Of a DNA stretch of 64,000 nt, positions 48,805-58,144 are shown piece after piece. The position numbers and the translations under genes are program-made. Each line of letters starts with the position of its first letter. The stretch's first letter is position 1. Below the pieces are notes generated by a model. It was not told the DNA's origin. It made no database searches and saw only the letters and a program-made list of their open reading frames with translations. Source of the DNA: Candidatus Saccharimonadota bacterium (lineage in GTDB: Bacteria; Patescibacteriota; Saccharimonadia; Saccharimonadales; Saccharimonadaceae); assembly GCA_017524405.1 (NCBI GenBank), contig JAFWSJ010000015.1:62001-126000 (forward strand), in the 5' to 3' direction.

Positions 48805-48833
48805 ATTTTAGGAAATAATTGCTCATCTGTCAA
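48805..48833 (-). promoter_or_regulatory. tRNA-Asn promoter
   Basis: Minus strand TTGACA, 17-bp spacer, TAAAAT; the TAAAAT ends 12 nt before the tRNA 5' end. Confidence 0.88.
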
Positions 48834-48861
48834 GAATTAAACGCGAAATTCGCCAAAACGC

Positions 48862-48890
48862 TTGCGTTTTTCAGAAAACCATGCTATCAT
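48862..48890 (+). promoter_or_regulatory. Promoter of the first MucBP adhesin
   Basis: TTGCGT, 17-bp spacer, TATCAT. The layout is duplicated upstream of the second adhesin. Confidence 0.78.
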
Positions 48891-48891
48891 A

Positions 48892-48948
48892 AAGGCCAAA
48901 CAGGTCAAAAATCAAACAAGGAACATAAACAAATGAAAAGGTTACGTG
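48892..48948 (+). repeat. Direct repeat, copy 1 (leader and start of adhesin 1)
   Basis: About 55 bp covering GGTCAAAAATCAAACAAGG through the start codon and first codons; copy 2 is at 51014-51061 with one base changed just before ATG (CAAATG versus CATATG). Evidence of a recent gene duplication. Confidence 0.85.
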
Positions 48949-50963
48949 CCATTGGCATTGGCTTAGCCATCGCCGCGGTGTCGGTCACACCGTTTTTGAT
49001 TCCGCATCATGAAGCGGACGCACAAAGTTCATCATATTACAACTGGGATCAGCTCGGGACTCTAGACGAGCAGTATGCCTATGCGAAGGTTTATCGTACG
49101 GCGGACACCGTCATTACGGCCAAGAAGTACGACTCTTCGCGCTCTTCGACTAACTCTGATGAGCCGAACGCCACCGAGTATGTCCTCAGCACTACGACCG
49201 GCCAAGTTGTCTTCCTTCTCGAAAATACGACCGCTGTCGATGCTCGCGGTAACAAAGTTGACGTTATTTTCCGTATGAAAAACTTAAAGAAATGGTCTGG
49301 CGCCTCCAACCCACTCGCCTACATTTACTTCCGCACCCAGATTTGCGGTACGAATGTCAAGATTACTTCTAGCAACATGAGCACGCTCTGTCCGAACGGT
49401 TATAACGACAAGCAAAAACCGCTCGGCGTAGGCGACCCAATTATGTTCTGGGTCAACGCCGAAGGCGCGAACGTTGACTTCTCCGTTGAATATATTAAAA
49501 AAGGTTCCTACAATAATACGACCACCGAAGGTACACCTGTTCCAAGTATTGACCGTCTCTCTTTTGCAACTCTTGACTACGACGTGAAAGGCGGCGACGA
49601 TTATCCTAGCCAGCTTTTCGGCGGCGACGAGGGCATCTCGCTCTATAGCGGCTTAAATCCAGCTGACACCAAGACGACTTTCTACTACCAGAAGACCAAC
49701 CAGGATAGCGATTTCAAGCTCAAAACCGGCAATGATGGTATTGCAATCGGTACGAACAATGTCGGCAACAAATTCAACGGTATCTATTATGCCAACTCCG
49801 CAATCGGTGTTGTGTCCGGCATGGAAAATAGTAAATATAGCTTCCGCTACAGCGCCAAGAAGGCCGGCATCACCGTATTCTTTGGCTCGCCAATCAAGTA
49901 CGACACTCCAGCTCCAAGAAAGTATGTCGTAGCAAGCGACAAAACTCTCTGCGAAGATGGAAACTGTGAAGAAAACGTCGCCACAACCGGTGATAAATTC
50001 AACTATGTGATTGCACAGGATATTCCAGATCAGTACAGCACCGAAGTTGATATCCTTACCTTCATGTCGCTCTGGAGCAAGTATCCAAACATCGCCCGCG
50101 ACCACTTCTACACCAGCTTCGAAATTTCCGATACGCTCGACGAAAACCTAACTCCATCCGCCGCATCGACTATCAAGATTTATAACGACAATAACGAAGA
50201 CGTCACGGATATGTTCACTATCGCGCTCGACGGAAGCAAGCTTACGGCTACGGCGAAAACAGACGTCCTCACTACTCCGGACTTTTATGCAAACACTTTC
50301 CGCATTGTTATCCCAGTCACGGTGAAGAATACGACGACAAAAGCAATTGTCAAGAACACTGCCAAGACTACCTTCAAGCAGACCGGCGATCCAGACGACA
50401 CGGATAAGGATTCGAACCCAGTCGTCACAAATCTCTACCACGTTCTCAATGTGAACCACATCAGCACCGTTACCGGTAAGCCGATTATCGCTCCTTCCTC
50501 AATGGAATATCCTCATGGGGCAAACTATACTACTGAGCCTCTCACGGAGCTTCCAGAGGGGTACAAGGTCAGCAAGAAACTCCCACTCCCGGCCAATGCT
50601 TCTGGTACCATTATCAAAGATGAGGTCGTAACTTATTACTACGATCTCTACTACACGGTTACGACTAAGCATATTTCAAAACAGTCCGGCGCAGAGATCG
50701 CGGATCCTGTCAAAGAAGAATATGCCTACAAAGACGAGTATTTGACGGAAGCAGCCAAAAAATTACCAGAAGGCTATATTCTTACCGAAGTTCCAAAGAA
50801 TGCCTCCGGCACCGTGGACGGCGATATTGAGGTTATCTACGTGTACGACATTCCGCCAGCACCAAAAACACTCGACTCCGATCCAGCTCCATTCGCCTTC
50901 ATCTTCACGGGCATTGGCGCATTCATCACCGGCGCAGTGTTCTTCCTTACTCGCCGCCGTTAA
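48933..50963 (+). CDS. Surface adhesin with isopeptide-type and two MucBP-like repeats
   Basis: 676 residues from ATG 48933, set by AAGGAA about 10 nt upstream; earlier in-frame ATG at 48819 lies above the promoter. Signal peptide about 1-29 (GIGLAIAAVSVTPFLIPHHEADA). A beta-rich N-terminal domain (about 30-330), then an isopeptide-forming fimbrial-type domain with TFMSLWSKYPNIARDHFY and NTAKTTFKQTGDPDD, two MucBP-like repeats (from about 50437) and a C-terminal PKT-DSD, membrane helix, RRR anchor. A paralogue follows directly. Host attachment is inferred. Confidence 0.85.
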   Translation: MKRLRAIGIGLAIAAVSVTPFLIPHHEADAQSSSYYNWDQLGTLDEQYAYAKVYRTADTVITAKKYDSSRSSTNSDEPNATEYVLSTTTGQVVFLLENTTAVDARGNKVDVIFRMKNLKKWSGASNPLAYIYFRTQICGTNVKITSSNMSTLCPNGYNDKQKPLGVGDPIMFWVNAEGANVDFSVEYIKKGSYNNTTTEGTPVPSIDRLSFATLDYDVKGGDDYPSQLFGGDEGISLYSGLNPADTKTTFYYQKTNQDSDFKLKTGNDGIAIGTNNVGNKFNGIYYANSAIGVVSGMENSKYSFRYSAKKAGITVFFGSPIKYDTPAPRKYVVASDKTLCEDGNCEENVATTGDKFNYVIAQDIPDQYSTEVDILTFMSLWSKYPNIARDHFYTSFEISDTLDENLTPSAASTIKIYNDNNEDVTDMFTIALDGSKLTATAKTDVLTTPDFYANTFRIVIPVTVKNTTTKAIVKNTAKTTFKQTGDPDDTDKDSNPVVTNLYHVLNVNHISTVTGKPIIAPSSMEYPHGANYTTEPLTELPEGYKVSKKLPLPANASGTIIKDEVVTYYYDLYYTVTTKHISKQSGAEIADPVKEEYAYKDEYLTEAAKKLPEGYILTEVPKNASGTVDGDIEVIYVYDIPPAPKTLDSDPAPFAFIFTGIGAFITGAVFFLTRRR

Positions 50964-50975
50964 GTGCCGTTCCGC

Positions 50976-51004
50976 TTGCGCTTTTCGGAAAACTGTGCTA
51001 AAAT
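50976..51004 (+). promoter_or_regulatory. Promoter of the second MucBP adhesin
   Basis: TTGCGC, 17-bp spacer, TAAAAT, in the 82-bp gap; its leader is nearly identical to that of the first copy. Confidence 0.78.
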
Positions 51005-51013
51005 AGCACTAAA

Positions 51014-51061
51014 TAGGTCAAAAATCAAACAAGGAACATAAACATATGAAAAGGTTACGTG
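51014..51061 (+). repeat. Direct repeat, copy 2 (leader and start of adhesin 2)
   Basis: Near-identical to the copy upstream of the first adhesin, including the Shine-Dalgarno region and the first six codons. Confidence 0.85.
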
Positions 51062-53496
51062 CAATTGGCATCGCTTTGTTGATTGCCGCGGTGTCGGTCA
51101 CACCGTTTTTGATCCCGCACCACGAAGCGGATGCGCAAAACTCATCATATTACAACTGGAACCAGCTCGGCACTCTAGACGAGCAGTACGCCTATGCGAA
51201 GATTTATCGCACGGCGGACACGCGCATTACGGCAAAAAAATACGATTTGGCTCGCGGTACTACTGATGAAGAGCAGGTAGGCAACTCGGAGTACGTTGTC
51301 AATACTGCAAACGGCCAAGTAGTGATTCTTCTCGAGAATACGACCGCGGCGGACGCTAATGGAAACAAGGTTGATGTAATTTTTCGCTTAAAGAATTTCC
51401 GCAGTTGGTCCGGTTACGGATCAAGTAATCAGGAAGCGTTCATCTATTTCCGTAGCACGATTTGCGGTACCAGCGAGACGGTTACTACTGACAATATGGG
51501 CTCCTTGTGTACCGGCGCGAATTCGGACAAAAAGAAAACCCTTGGCGTGGACGACCCAATTATGTTCTGGGTAGAGACTCGTGCAGCCGACATTGATTTC
51601 GTAGTAGAGTATATCCAAAAAGGCTCCTACAATGAGTCGACTACAAAGGGCACTCCCGTTCCGAGCATTGACCGTTTGGCGTTTGCCTCTTTTGACTATG
51701 ATGTCTTGAGATGGGGTAGCGAATCTGATGGCGAACTGTTTGGTGGCGATGAGGGCATCACGTTGACCGACATGAACCCGACCGGGACCAAGACGACCTT
51801 CTACTACCAGAAGAATAACAAGCTCTCGGATTTCAATCTCCGCGAGGGCAACAATGGTATCGCAATCAACAAAAATGATGTTGGCAACGACTTTAACGGC
51901 ATCTACTATGCGAACTCCGCTATTGGCGTCGTGACGGGAGTTGAGAATAGCACCTATGCCTTCCGCTATAGCGCAAGGTGGGCTGGCATCACCGTGTTCT
52001 TTGGCTCGCCAATCAAGTATGACACTCCAGCGCCAAAGAAATATGTCGTCGCAAGCAACAAGACAACTTGCGACTCTGGCAACTGCTTGGCGAACAACGC
52101 TACGACTGGTGACACTTTCAACTACATTATTTCGCAGGACGTTCCAAACCAATACAGCTCAGAGGTAGACATTCTTACCTTCATGTCGCTCTGGAGCAGA
52201 TATCCAAACATTGCTAGTGACCACTTCTACACCAGCTTTACAATCTCCGATACGATCGATGAAAACCTAACAATGGCAGCTGGCGGCAGCATCAAGGTCT
52301 ACAATAGAGCCAATCAGGACGTTACTAATATGTTCACGACTAGCTACGCAAATGGCCGCATTACCGTTACGGCAAAGCCAGAATATTTGACGAACAAAGC
52401 GTTCTACGACAACACTTTCCGCGTCGTCTTCCCGGTTAAAGTCAATAGCACCGTCACGAAGGGCACCCTCAAAAACACTGCCAAGACTACCTTCAAACAG
52501 ACCGGCGATCCGGACGATACAGAGAAGGATTCGAACGAAGTATCGACTGGCATTACGCACAAAGTCACCGTCAAGCACATTAGCAACGCTACGGGCGAGA
52601 TTTTGGCCGGCCCTGACACGAATATCTATAATCACGGCGCCTCCTACAGCACTAGCCCACTTGACGTCATTCCGACCGACTATACTCTCGACGAGTTGCA
52701 TCTCCCAACCAATGCGAGCGGCACTGTTACGCGCGACATTGAAGTTATCTACTACTATGATCTTCATCACAAAGTCATCACGAGACATATCAGTATCGCG
52801 AGCGGCGAAGAAATTGCGGACCCAACTACGGACAACTATGTCCACAATGCACACTATGACACCGAGCCACTAAAAGGCGAAAAGCTCCCAGAGGGCTTCT
52901 CGCTGCATGGCTATCCAGAAAACGCGAGCGGCACTGTTGATCGCGACATTGAAGTTCTGTATTATTACGATCCTAACTATGTCTTGACTGTCCGCCATAT
53001 TAGCACTGCGACAAATAAAGATCTCGTCGAGCCAGTATCGACAGTCTACCGTTTGTATGACGAATATGAAACATCGGTATTGAAGGAACTTCCAAAAAGC
53101 TACAAGCCAAACAAGAAGCTCCCAGAAAATGCGAAGGGCACGATCACTGGAAATATTGAAGTTGTTTATTACTATGACCCATATTGCACCGTGACGACTC
53201 GACACATTTCGAAGCAGACTGGCGCAGAGATTTCCGACCCAGTATTCGAGGAAGTCATCTGTAAATCTGAGTACGAAACCGAGCCAGCCGAAGATCTACC
53301 AGAAGGCTATGTACTCACGGAAGTTCCAGAGAATGCGGCCGGTGTTGCCGACAAGGACATCGAGGTAGTTTATATCTACGATATTCCACCAGCACCAAAA
53401 ACGTTTGATTCTGATCCAGCTCCATTCGTCGCTGCCTTTGCCGGTGTCGGTGCCCTTATTGCGGGTGCGGTTTTCTTCCTCACTCGTCGTCGCTAA
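51046..53496 (+). CDS. Surface adhesin paralogue with four MucBP-like repeats
   Basis: 816 residues. Same architecture as the preceding gene: near-identical signal peptide, N-terminal beta domain, isopeptide-type domain (NTAKTTFKQTGDPDDTEKDS), then four units of about 68 residues (52558 to about 53395), each ending with a DIEV..YYYD type signature, and the same C-terminal PKT-DSD anchor with RRR. The paralogues differ mainly in repeat number (4 versus 2), giving a longer stalk. Own promoter, so differential expression is possible. Confidence 0.86.
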   Translation: MKRLRAIGIALLIAAVSVTPFLIPHHEADAQNSSYYNWNQLGTLDEQYAYAKIYRTADTRITAKKYDLARGTTDEEQVGNSEYVVNTANGQVVILLENTTAADANGNKVDVIFRLKNFRSWSGYGSSNQEAFIYFRSTICGTSETVTTDNMGSLCTGANSDKKKTLGVDDPIMFWVETRAADIDFVVEYIQKGSYNESTTKGTPVPSIDRLAFASFDYDVLRWGSESDGELFGGDEGITLTDMNPTGTKTTFYYQKNNKLSDFNLREGNNGIAINKNDVGNDFNGIYYANSAIGVVTGVENSTYAFRYSARWAGITVFFGSPIKYDTPAPKKYVVASNKTTCDSGNCLANNATTGDTFNYIISQDVPNQYSSEVDILTFMSLWSRYPNIASDHFYTSFTISDTIDENLTMAAGGSIKVYNRANQDVTNMFTTSYANGRITVTAKPEYLTNKAFYDNTFRVVFPVKVNSTVTKGTLKNTAKTTFKQTGDPDDTEKDSNEVSTGITHKVTVKHISNATGEILAGPDTNIYNHGASYSTSPLDVIPTDYTLDELHLPTNASGTVTRDIEVIYYYDLHHKVITRHISIASGEEIADPTTDNYVHNAHYDTEPLKGEKLPEGFSLHGYPENASGTVDRDIEVLYYYDPNYVLTVRHISTATNKDLVEPVSTVYRLYDEYETSVLKELPKSYKPNKKLPENAKGTITGNIEVVYYYDPYCTVTTRHISKQTGAEISDPVFEEVICKSEYETEPAEDLPEGYVLTEVPENAAGVADKDIEVVYIYDIPPAPKTFDSDPAPFVAAFAGVGALIAGAVFFLTRRR

Positions 53497-53501
53497 TCTG
53501 G

Positions 53502-53507
53502 TACAAT
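53502..53507 (+). promoter_or_regulatory. glmS promoter -10
   Basis: TGG-TACAAT extended -10 followed by a short leader with GGAGGT ahead of ATG 53533. No glmS ribozyme is present; the leader is too short. Confidence 0.7.
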
Positions 53508-53532
53508 GTAACTATACATACGGAGGTAAAAT

Positions 53533-55353
53533 ATGTGTGGAATTGTGGGCTATGTTGGCAAAAAATCAGCACAGGAAGTTCTCGTTAATGGTCTGAAACG
53601 CCTCGAATATCGCGGTTACGATTCGGCCGGTATTGCTACGCTTGATGACGATAACGAAGCGCATCTCGCGCGCTCAGTCGGCAAGATTGCCGAGCTCAGC
53701 AAAGTACTCGACAAGGAACCTCAGACTGGCCATCTCGGTATCGGCCATACGCGCTGGGCAACTCATGGCGGCGTCACTGAAACGAATGCTCATCCACATC
53801 ATGTTGGCCGCATTTATCTTGTCCATAACGGCATAATTGAAAACTACAAAGAGCTAAAAGCGAAGCTTAGCTCTTACGATTTCGCCTCCGACACGGACAC
53901 GGAAGTTCTAGCAGCACTTATCGATAGCAATTACAAAGACGACGTCAGCCTCAAGGACGCCGTAGCTAAATCTCTCAAATGTGTACGCGGTACTTATGGT
54001 ATTGCAGTCTTCTCGCCAGATGAGCCAGGCACGATTGTTGTTGCGCGTCTAGGTTCTCCGCTTATTATCGGCATTGGGAAGGGTGAAACCATCATCGCGT
54101 CTGATGCTTCTGCGCTCCTCGGTTATACCCGTGAAGCAATTTATTTAAACGATGGCGAACTCGCCGTCTGTACGAATGAAGGCGCCGAAGTATTCTCGCT
54201 CAGCCTCCACCACTTGACTTCCAAGCCAGAAACAATCGAAGGCGACGTCGAGCAAATCCAGAAGGGCGGCTACGACCACTTCCTCCTAAAGGAAATCATG
54301 GAGCAAGCGTCGACACTTCACAACACACTTTCCGGCCGTATTAATACGAAAACTGGTAAGATGCATCTCGGCGGCCCAAACCTCACCGCGAAAGAATTAC
54401 AGAGTATTCATCATATTGTTATCGTCGGTTGCGGCACGGCTTACTATGCTGGCCTTCTTGCGTCGTACTATATGGAGCAGCTCGTTCCAGATTTGACGAC
54501 CGAGGTTGTTGTCGCTAGCGAGTATCGCTATCGTGCGTTCCATCTACCAAAAGATTCCATAGCATTAATCGTTTCCCAGTCCGGCGAAACCGCCGATACG
54601 CTCGCCTGCCTTCGTGAAATTAAAAAGCGCGGCACCAAGGTGCTCGGTATTGTCAATGTCGTCGGATCGACTATTGCACGCGAATGCGACGGCGGTACCT
54701 ACGTTCATGCCGGTCCAGAAATATCCGTCGCATCGACCAAAGCTTTCACGGCGCAGGTGGTTGCGATGTTGATGTTTGGCGGCATGCTCGCCGAATATCA
54801 CGGCGGTGACCCAGAAATTATCGCAGAATATACCAAGGAACTCTCTATTCTCCCGGAAGAAATCGAAAAAGTTTTGAACGAGCATCGTGACACGATGAAG
54901 GAAATCGCAAAGAAATATGCGAAGTATGACGATGCGCTTTATCTCGGTCGCGACACTGCATACCCAATTGCACTCGAAGGCGCTCTGAAGCTCAAGGAAA
55001 TTTCCTACATTCACGCCGAAGGCTATGCGAGCGGGGAATTGAAGCATGGTCCAATTGCTTTGATCGATGACCGTTTCTTTGAGGTATTTACGATTCTTGA
55101 TAACTGGCTCTTCGATAAGTCCTGCGGTGGCCTCCATGAGGTCCGCGCGCGCGGCGGCAAGACCATCGTACTCACTAACTCCGAGCGCGATATTGAAGCC
55201 GATGACGTCGTTCGCATTAAGAGCCCAGTCAAGCTTCTTGCTCCGATTCTACTTAATACTTTGCAGCAGTTGCTTGCATACTATATCGCCGTTGAACGTG
55301 GCAACGACGTAGATCAGCCACGAAATCTTGCTAAATCCGTCACGGTGGAGTAA
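53533..55353 (+). CDS. glmS: Glutamine-fructose-6-phosphate aminotransferase (isomerising)
   Basis: 606 residues. Makes glucosamine-6-phosphate, the entry to UDP-GlcNAc and peptidoglycan. Cys2 (MCGIVGYVG) is the glutaminase nucleophile; GHTRWATHGGVTETNAHPH; then two SIS domains (SQSGETADTLACLREIKKRG; CGTAYYAGL) and the C-terminal PRNLAKSVTVE end. Full length. It overlaps the ABC transporter by one base, an unusual partner, perhaps because both act on the surface. Confidence 0.97.
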   Translation: MCGIVGYVGKKSAQEVLVNGLKRLEYRGYDSAGIATLDDDNEAHLARSVGKIAELSKVLDKEPQTGHLGIGHTRWATHGGVTETNAHPHHVGRIYLVHNGIIENYKELKAKLSSYDFASDTDTEVLAALIDSNYKDDVSLKDAVAKSLKCVRGTYGIAVFSPDEPGTIVVARLGSPLIIGIGKGETIIASDASALLGYTREAIYLNDGELAVCTNEGAEVFSLSLHHLTSKPETIEGDVEQIQKGGYDHFLLKEIMEQASTLHNTLSGRINTKTGKMHLGGPNLTAKELQSIHHIVIVGCGTAYYAGLLASYYMEQLVPDLTTEVVVASEYRYRAFHLPKDSIALIVSQSGETADTLACLREIKKRGTKVLGIVNVVGSTIARECDGGTYVHAGPEISVASTKAFTAQVVAMLMFGGMLAEYHGGDPEIIAEYTKELSILPEEIEKVLNEHRDTMKEIAKKYAKYDDALYLGRDTAYPIALEGALKLKEISYIHAEGYASGELKHGPIALIDDRFFEVFTILDNWLFDKSCGGLHEVRARGGKTIVLTNSERDIEADDVVRIKSPVKLLAPILLNTLQQLLAYYIAVERGNDVDQPRNLAKSVTVE

Positions 55354-57209
55354 TGCCAAAACCGTTCAAAAAAGTCAAATTGCGACATGCCGAAAGCGTT
55401 CAGCGCCGCAATGCCGAACGCAAGAATCCGAATTACCCGCGTATTTCGTTTAAGTCGCTTTTCTATGTGACGCGCATCTATCGCAAGGCTGTTGGTGCAA
55501 AGACGATTTTCTTTATCGTTTATCGCATTTATAACTCAATTCTCCCGTCTATCAGTGCAGTTCTCGCCGGTGCTGCCGTAACGGCGATCGCCGATGCGAT
55601 TGGTACGCACGACCTTGGCCCATTTTTGATTCTCGCCGCAGTATTGCTTGGCGTTCAGCTCGTCGACTTAATTCTCGGCACCATCAACGGGTTTCTCTCG
55701 CTTCGAACTTACCAGGACGTCTATATTCATGTCAGCGAAATGGTCACCTCGAAATATATTCAGATTCCGCTCCGCGTTCGCGAGAGCAGGGAGTTCGCAG
55801 ATAAATTTAATCGCGTTCGCGATTTTGCAAACTCCATCCCGTCGGTTTCATTCAGCGTGATTAATGTGGCGTCTGCGCTCATCAGCCTTATTTCTGTCGT
55901 TGTCGCAACGCTCACCATCTCGCCGATTGTAACGATCGTAGTTGTTTTATCGGCTATCCCATCTTCAATCCTCACGCTTCGTCTTTCTGCGAAACGCCGT
56001 CGCAACTGGCGCGAGTACACGCGCGATCGTCGCATTGCTTGGAATATTTCCAATAAAATTTTGAATTCCAACAACGCACTCGAAATTGAGCTGAACGGCC
56101 TCGGCAATTATCTCATCAAGCGCATGATTAAAGCTGACCGCCACAGCCAGGAGCAGGATATTATCGACGAACGCCGCTATCTTTGGCCACGCTTTGGTTC
56201 AAACATTCTTGAAACCGTTGCTAGCTTTGGCGTGCTGGTATTTGTTTCAATCGAAATTATTTACGAAAAGCTCGCCATTGGTCAGTTTTTCACGGTGCGC
56301 ACCCTCCTCAACCAATTGAATGGCAACATCTCGAGCTTGTTCAATAATATCGCGTCTGTGTCGGAAAACCTCGTTAACGCGACCGACTTTATGGAGTTTA
56401 TGGAGACGCCGGCTAAGCAGAGCGGCGACATTAAAGTAACCGAGGCTCCAACCATCGAATTTAAGAACGTGTCGTTTAGTTATCCAAACACTGACGTTAA
56501 AGCCCTAAATAATATCAACTTTACTTTGAAGCCGGGCGACTCGCTCGCGATTGTTGGCGAAAACGGCGCCGGCAAAACTACACTCATTAAGTTGTTGATT
56601 GGCGCTTACGAACCAACCGAAGGCGTGATTCTTGTTAATGGTGAGCCGCTATCAAAAATTAATCGCGATAGCTATTTAGCCCAACTCGGCGCGCTTTTCC
56701 AGGATTACTCGCGCTACGAATTTGCCACGCTCGGCGAAAACGTTTGGTTTGGCGATACGAATAAGAGTTATAATCGCAAAGCAATCGAGCTCGCATTGGC
56801 ACAAGCGGACCTCGCTTATCTTTCTGCTACGTACGAAAAAGGCCTCAACCAGATTCTGTCCAAGGATTTCGATGAGGATTCGACCACGGACTTGTCGGGT
56901 GGCCAATGGCAGCGTCTAGCTGTCGCGCGCGCCTTGTTCCGCAGCCCAAATGTTTTACTTCTCGACGAGCCGACTTCGGCAATCGACGCGAAATCTGAGT
57001 ATAAAATCTTTAAGAACATTATTGAAGCCCAAAAGGGCAAGTCAACAATTATCATTTCACACCGCTTCTCAACTGTTCGCAAAGCAAGCCAAATCATCGT
57101 GCTAAAAGAGGGCAAAATTATCGAGTCCGGCACGCACGACGAGCTTGTCATGAAGCGCCGCGGCGTCTACAAGACTTTGTTTGAAATGCAGGCAGAAGGG
57201 TATAATTAA
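55353..57209 (+). CDS. ABC transporter, fused membrane and ATPase domains
   Basis: 618 residues. About six membrane helices in residues 40-330, then the nucleotide-binding domain: GENGAGKTTLIKLL (Walker A), DLSGGQWQRLAVARALF (signature), VLLLDEPTSAID (Walker B), IIISHRFSTVRKA (H-loop). Half-transporter of the exporter type, so it would act as a homodimer. The substrate (lipid, peptide or polymer precursor) is unknown. Its last two codons before TAA spell the -10 box of the next gene. Confidence 0.93.
   Translation: MPKPFKKVKLRHAESVQRRNAERKNPNYPRISFKSLFYVTRIYRKAVGAKTIFFIVYRIYNSILPSISAVLAGAAVTAIADAIGTHDLGPFLILAAVLLGVQLVDLILGTINGFLSLRTYQDVYIHVSEMVTSKYIQIPLRVRESREFADKFNRVRDFANSIPSVSFSVINVASALISLISVVVATLTISPIVTIVVVLSAIPSSILTLRLSAKRRRNWREYTRDRRIAWNISNKILNSNNALEIELNGLGNYLIKRMIKADRHSQEQDIIDERRYLWPRFGSNILETVASFGVLVFVSIEIIYEKLAIGQFFTVRTLLNQLNGNISSLFNNIASVSENLVNATDFMEFMETPAKQSGDIKVTEAPTIEFKNVSFSYPNTDVKALNNINFTLKPGDSLAIVGENGAGKTTLIKLLIGAYEPTEGVILVNGEPLSKINRDSYLAQLGALFQDYSRYEFATLGENVWFGDTNKSYNRKAIELALAQADLAYLSATYEKGLNQILSKDFDEDSTTDLSGGQWQRLAVARALFRSPNVLLLDEPTSAIDAKSEYKIFKNIIEAQKGKSTIIISHRFSTVRKASQIIVLKEGKIIESGTHDELVMKRRGVYKTLFEMQAEGYN
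57201..57206 (+). promoter_or_regulatory. Promoter of the AEC transporter gene
   Basis: TATAAT made by the last two sense codons of the ABC gene; 8 nt to ATG 57215, which overlaps the promoter with coding sequence. Confidence 0.7.
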
Positions 57210-57214
57210 AACAT

Positions 57215-58144
57215 ATGCATATTGAGCTCTCGGACTTCTACTCGCGCCTCGGTACCATCGGCATCATTTTGGCGCTCGGATTTATTCTCGGCAAAGCTAA
57301 ACTTATCGACACGAAGTTCAATAAGATTCTCGTCAATTTACTTTTGACTGTCTTTATGCCGGCCTCGCTTTTCGTCGCCTTCCCGAGCAGCTTCGACCAG
57401 GCGACTTCCGATCTTTTCTTCAAAGGTCTCGCCGCTGGCGGCATTGTTATGTTCGCCCTTATCATCGCATCGCGCATCATTTTCAACAAGGCAATCTACA
57501 AAGGCGAGCTTCGTTTCGAATCGCAATTCGCCCTCATTTTTAATAACGCTACTTTCCTCGGCTACCCAATCGTCGCAAGCACTTTTGGCCAGCAGGGTAT
57601 CATTCCGTACTGCGGTTTCATTATTGCATTCAACATCGCGCTCTTTTCCTACGGCGTCTATCTCTTCCAGCGCAAAGTTACACCGAAACTATTCCTTGGC
57701 ATCATTACGAACCCAAATATCATAGCTGTCGTGCTTGGTATGGTCTTATTCCTCACCGGCTTCCGCCTTCCGGGTTTTGTCATGGATGCCGCGCAATTCA
57801 CTGGTAACGCAACGACTGCGCTCTCCATTATTTGTATCGGCTTCATGCTGAGTCACGCAAAGTTCTTGAAGCTCATCAAAAAATGGCGTCTCACTCTCAC
57901 GGCTGCCATTCAGCTCATTGTTGGCCCGCTCATTGCTTACGGCCTTCTTCGTGCTATGCATTTTCCAGATGAAGTCGTCTATGTCTGCACGCTCATTCAG
58001 GCTTTGCCAACCGCAACTAGCCTCGGTCTTTTCGCGGCAAAATACGGCGGCAATGACATCGAATCGTCCGAGCTTGTCACGATCTCGACTGTCCTCTCCA
58101 TCGGCCTCATGCCGCTGATGGTCTGGCTGTTACTTATCCGCTAG
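57215..58144 (+). CDS. AEC (auxin efflux carrier) family transporter
   Basis: 309 residues, ten membrane helices in two halves: IGIILALGFILGKAKLIDTKFNKILVNLLLTVFMPASL at the start is typical of AEC proteins, and ALPTATSLGLFAAKYGGNDIESSELV is the second-half signature. Members carry small organic acids or amino-acid derivatives. The 3' end overlaps the convergent gene by 15 bp. Substrate unknown. Confidence 0.88.
   Translation: MHIELSDFYSRLGTIGIILALGFILGKAKLIDTKFNKILVNLLLTVFMPASLFVAFPSSFDQATSDLFFKGLAAGGIVMFALIIASRIIFNKAIYKGELRFESQFALIFNNATFLGYPIVASTFGQQGIIPYCGFIIAFNIALFSYGVYLFQRKVTPKLFLGIITNPNIIAVVLGMVLFLTGFRLPGFVMDAAQFTGNATTALSIICIGFMLSHAKFLKLIKKWRLTLTAAIQLIVGPLIAYGLLRAMHFPDEVVYVCTLIQALPTATSLGLFAAKYGGNDIESSELVTISTVLSIGLMPLMVWLLLIR

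Noticed and set aside
53508..53532. glmS ribozyme
   Set aside because: The leader is only about 25 nt, too short for the ribozyme.
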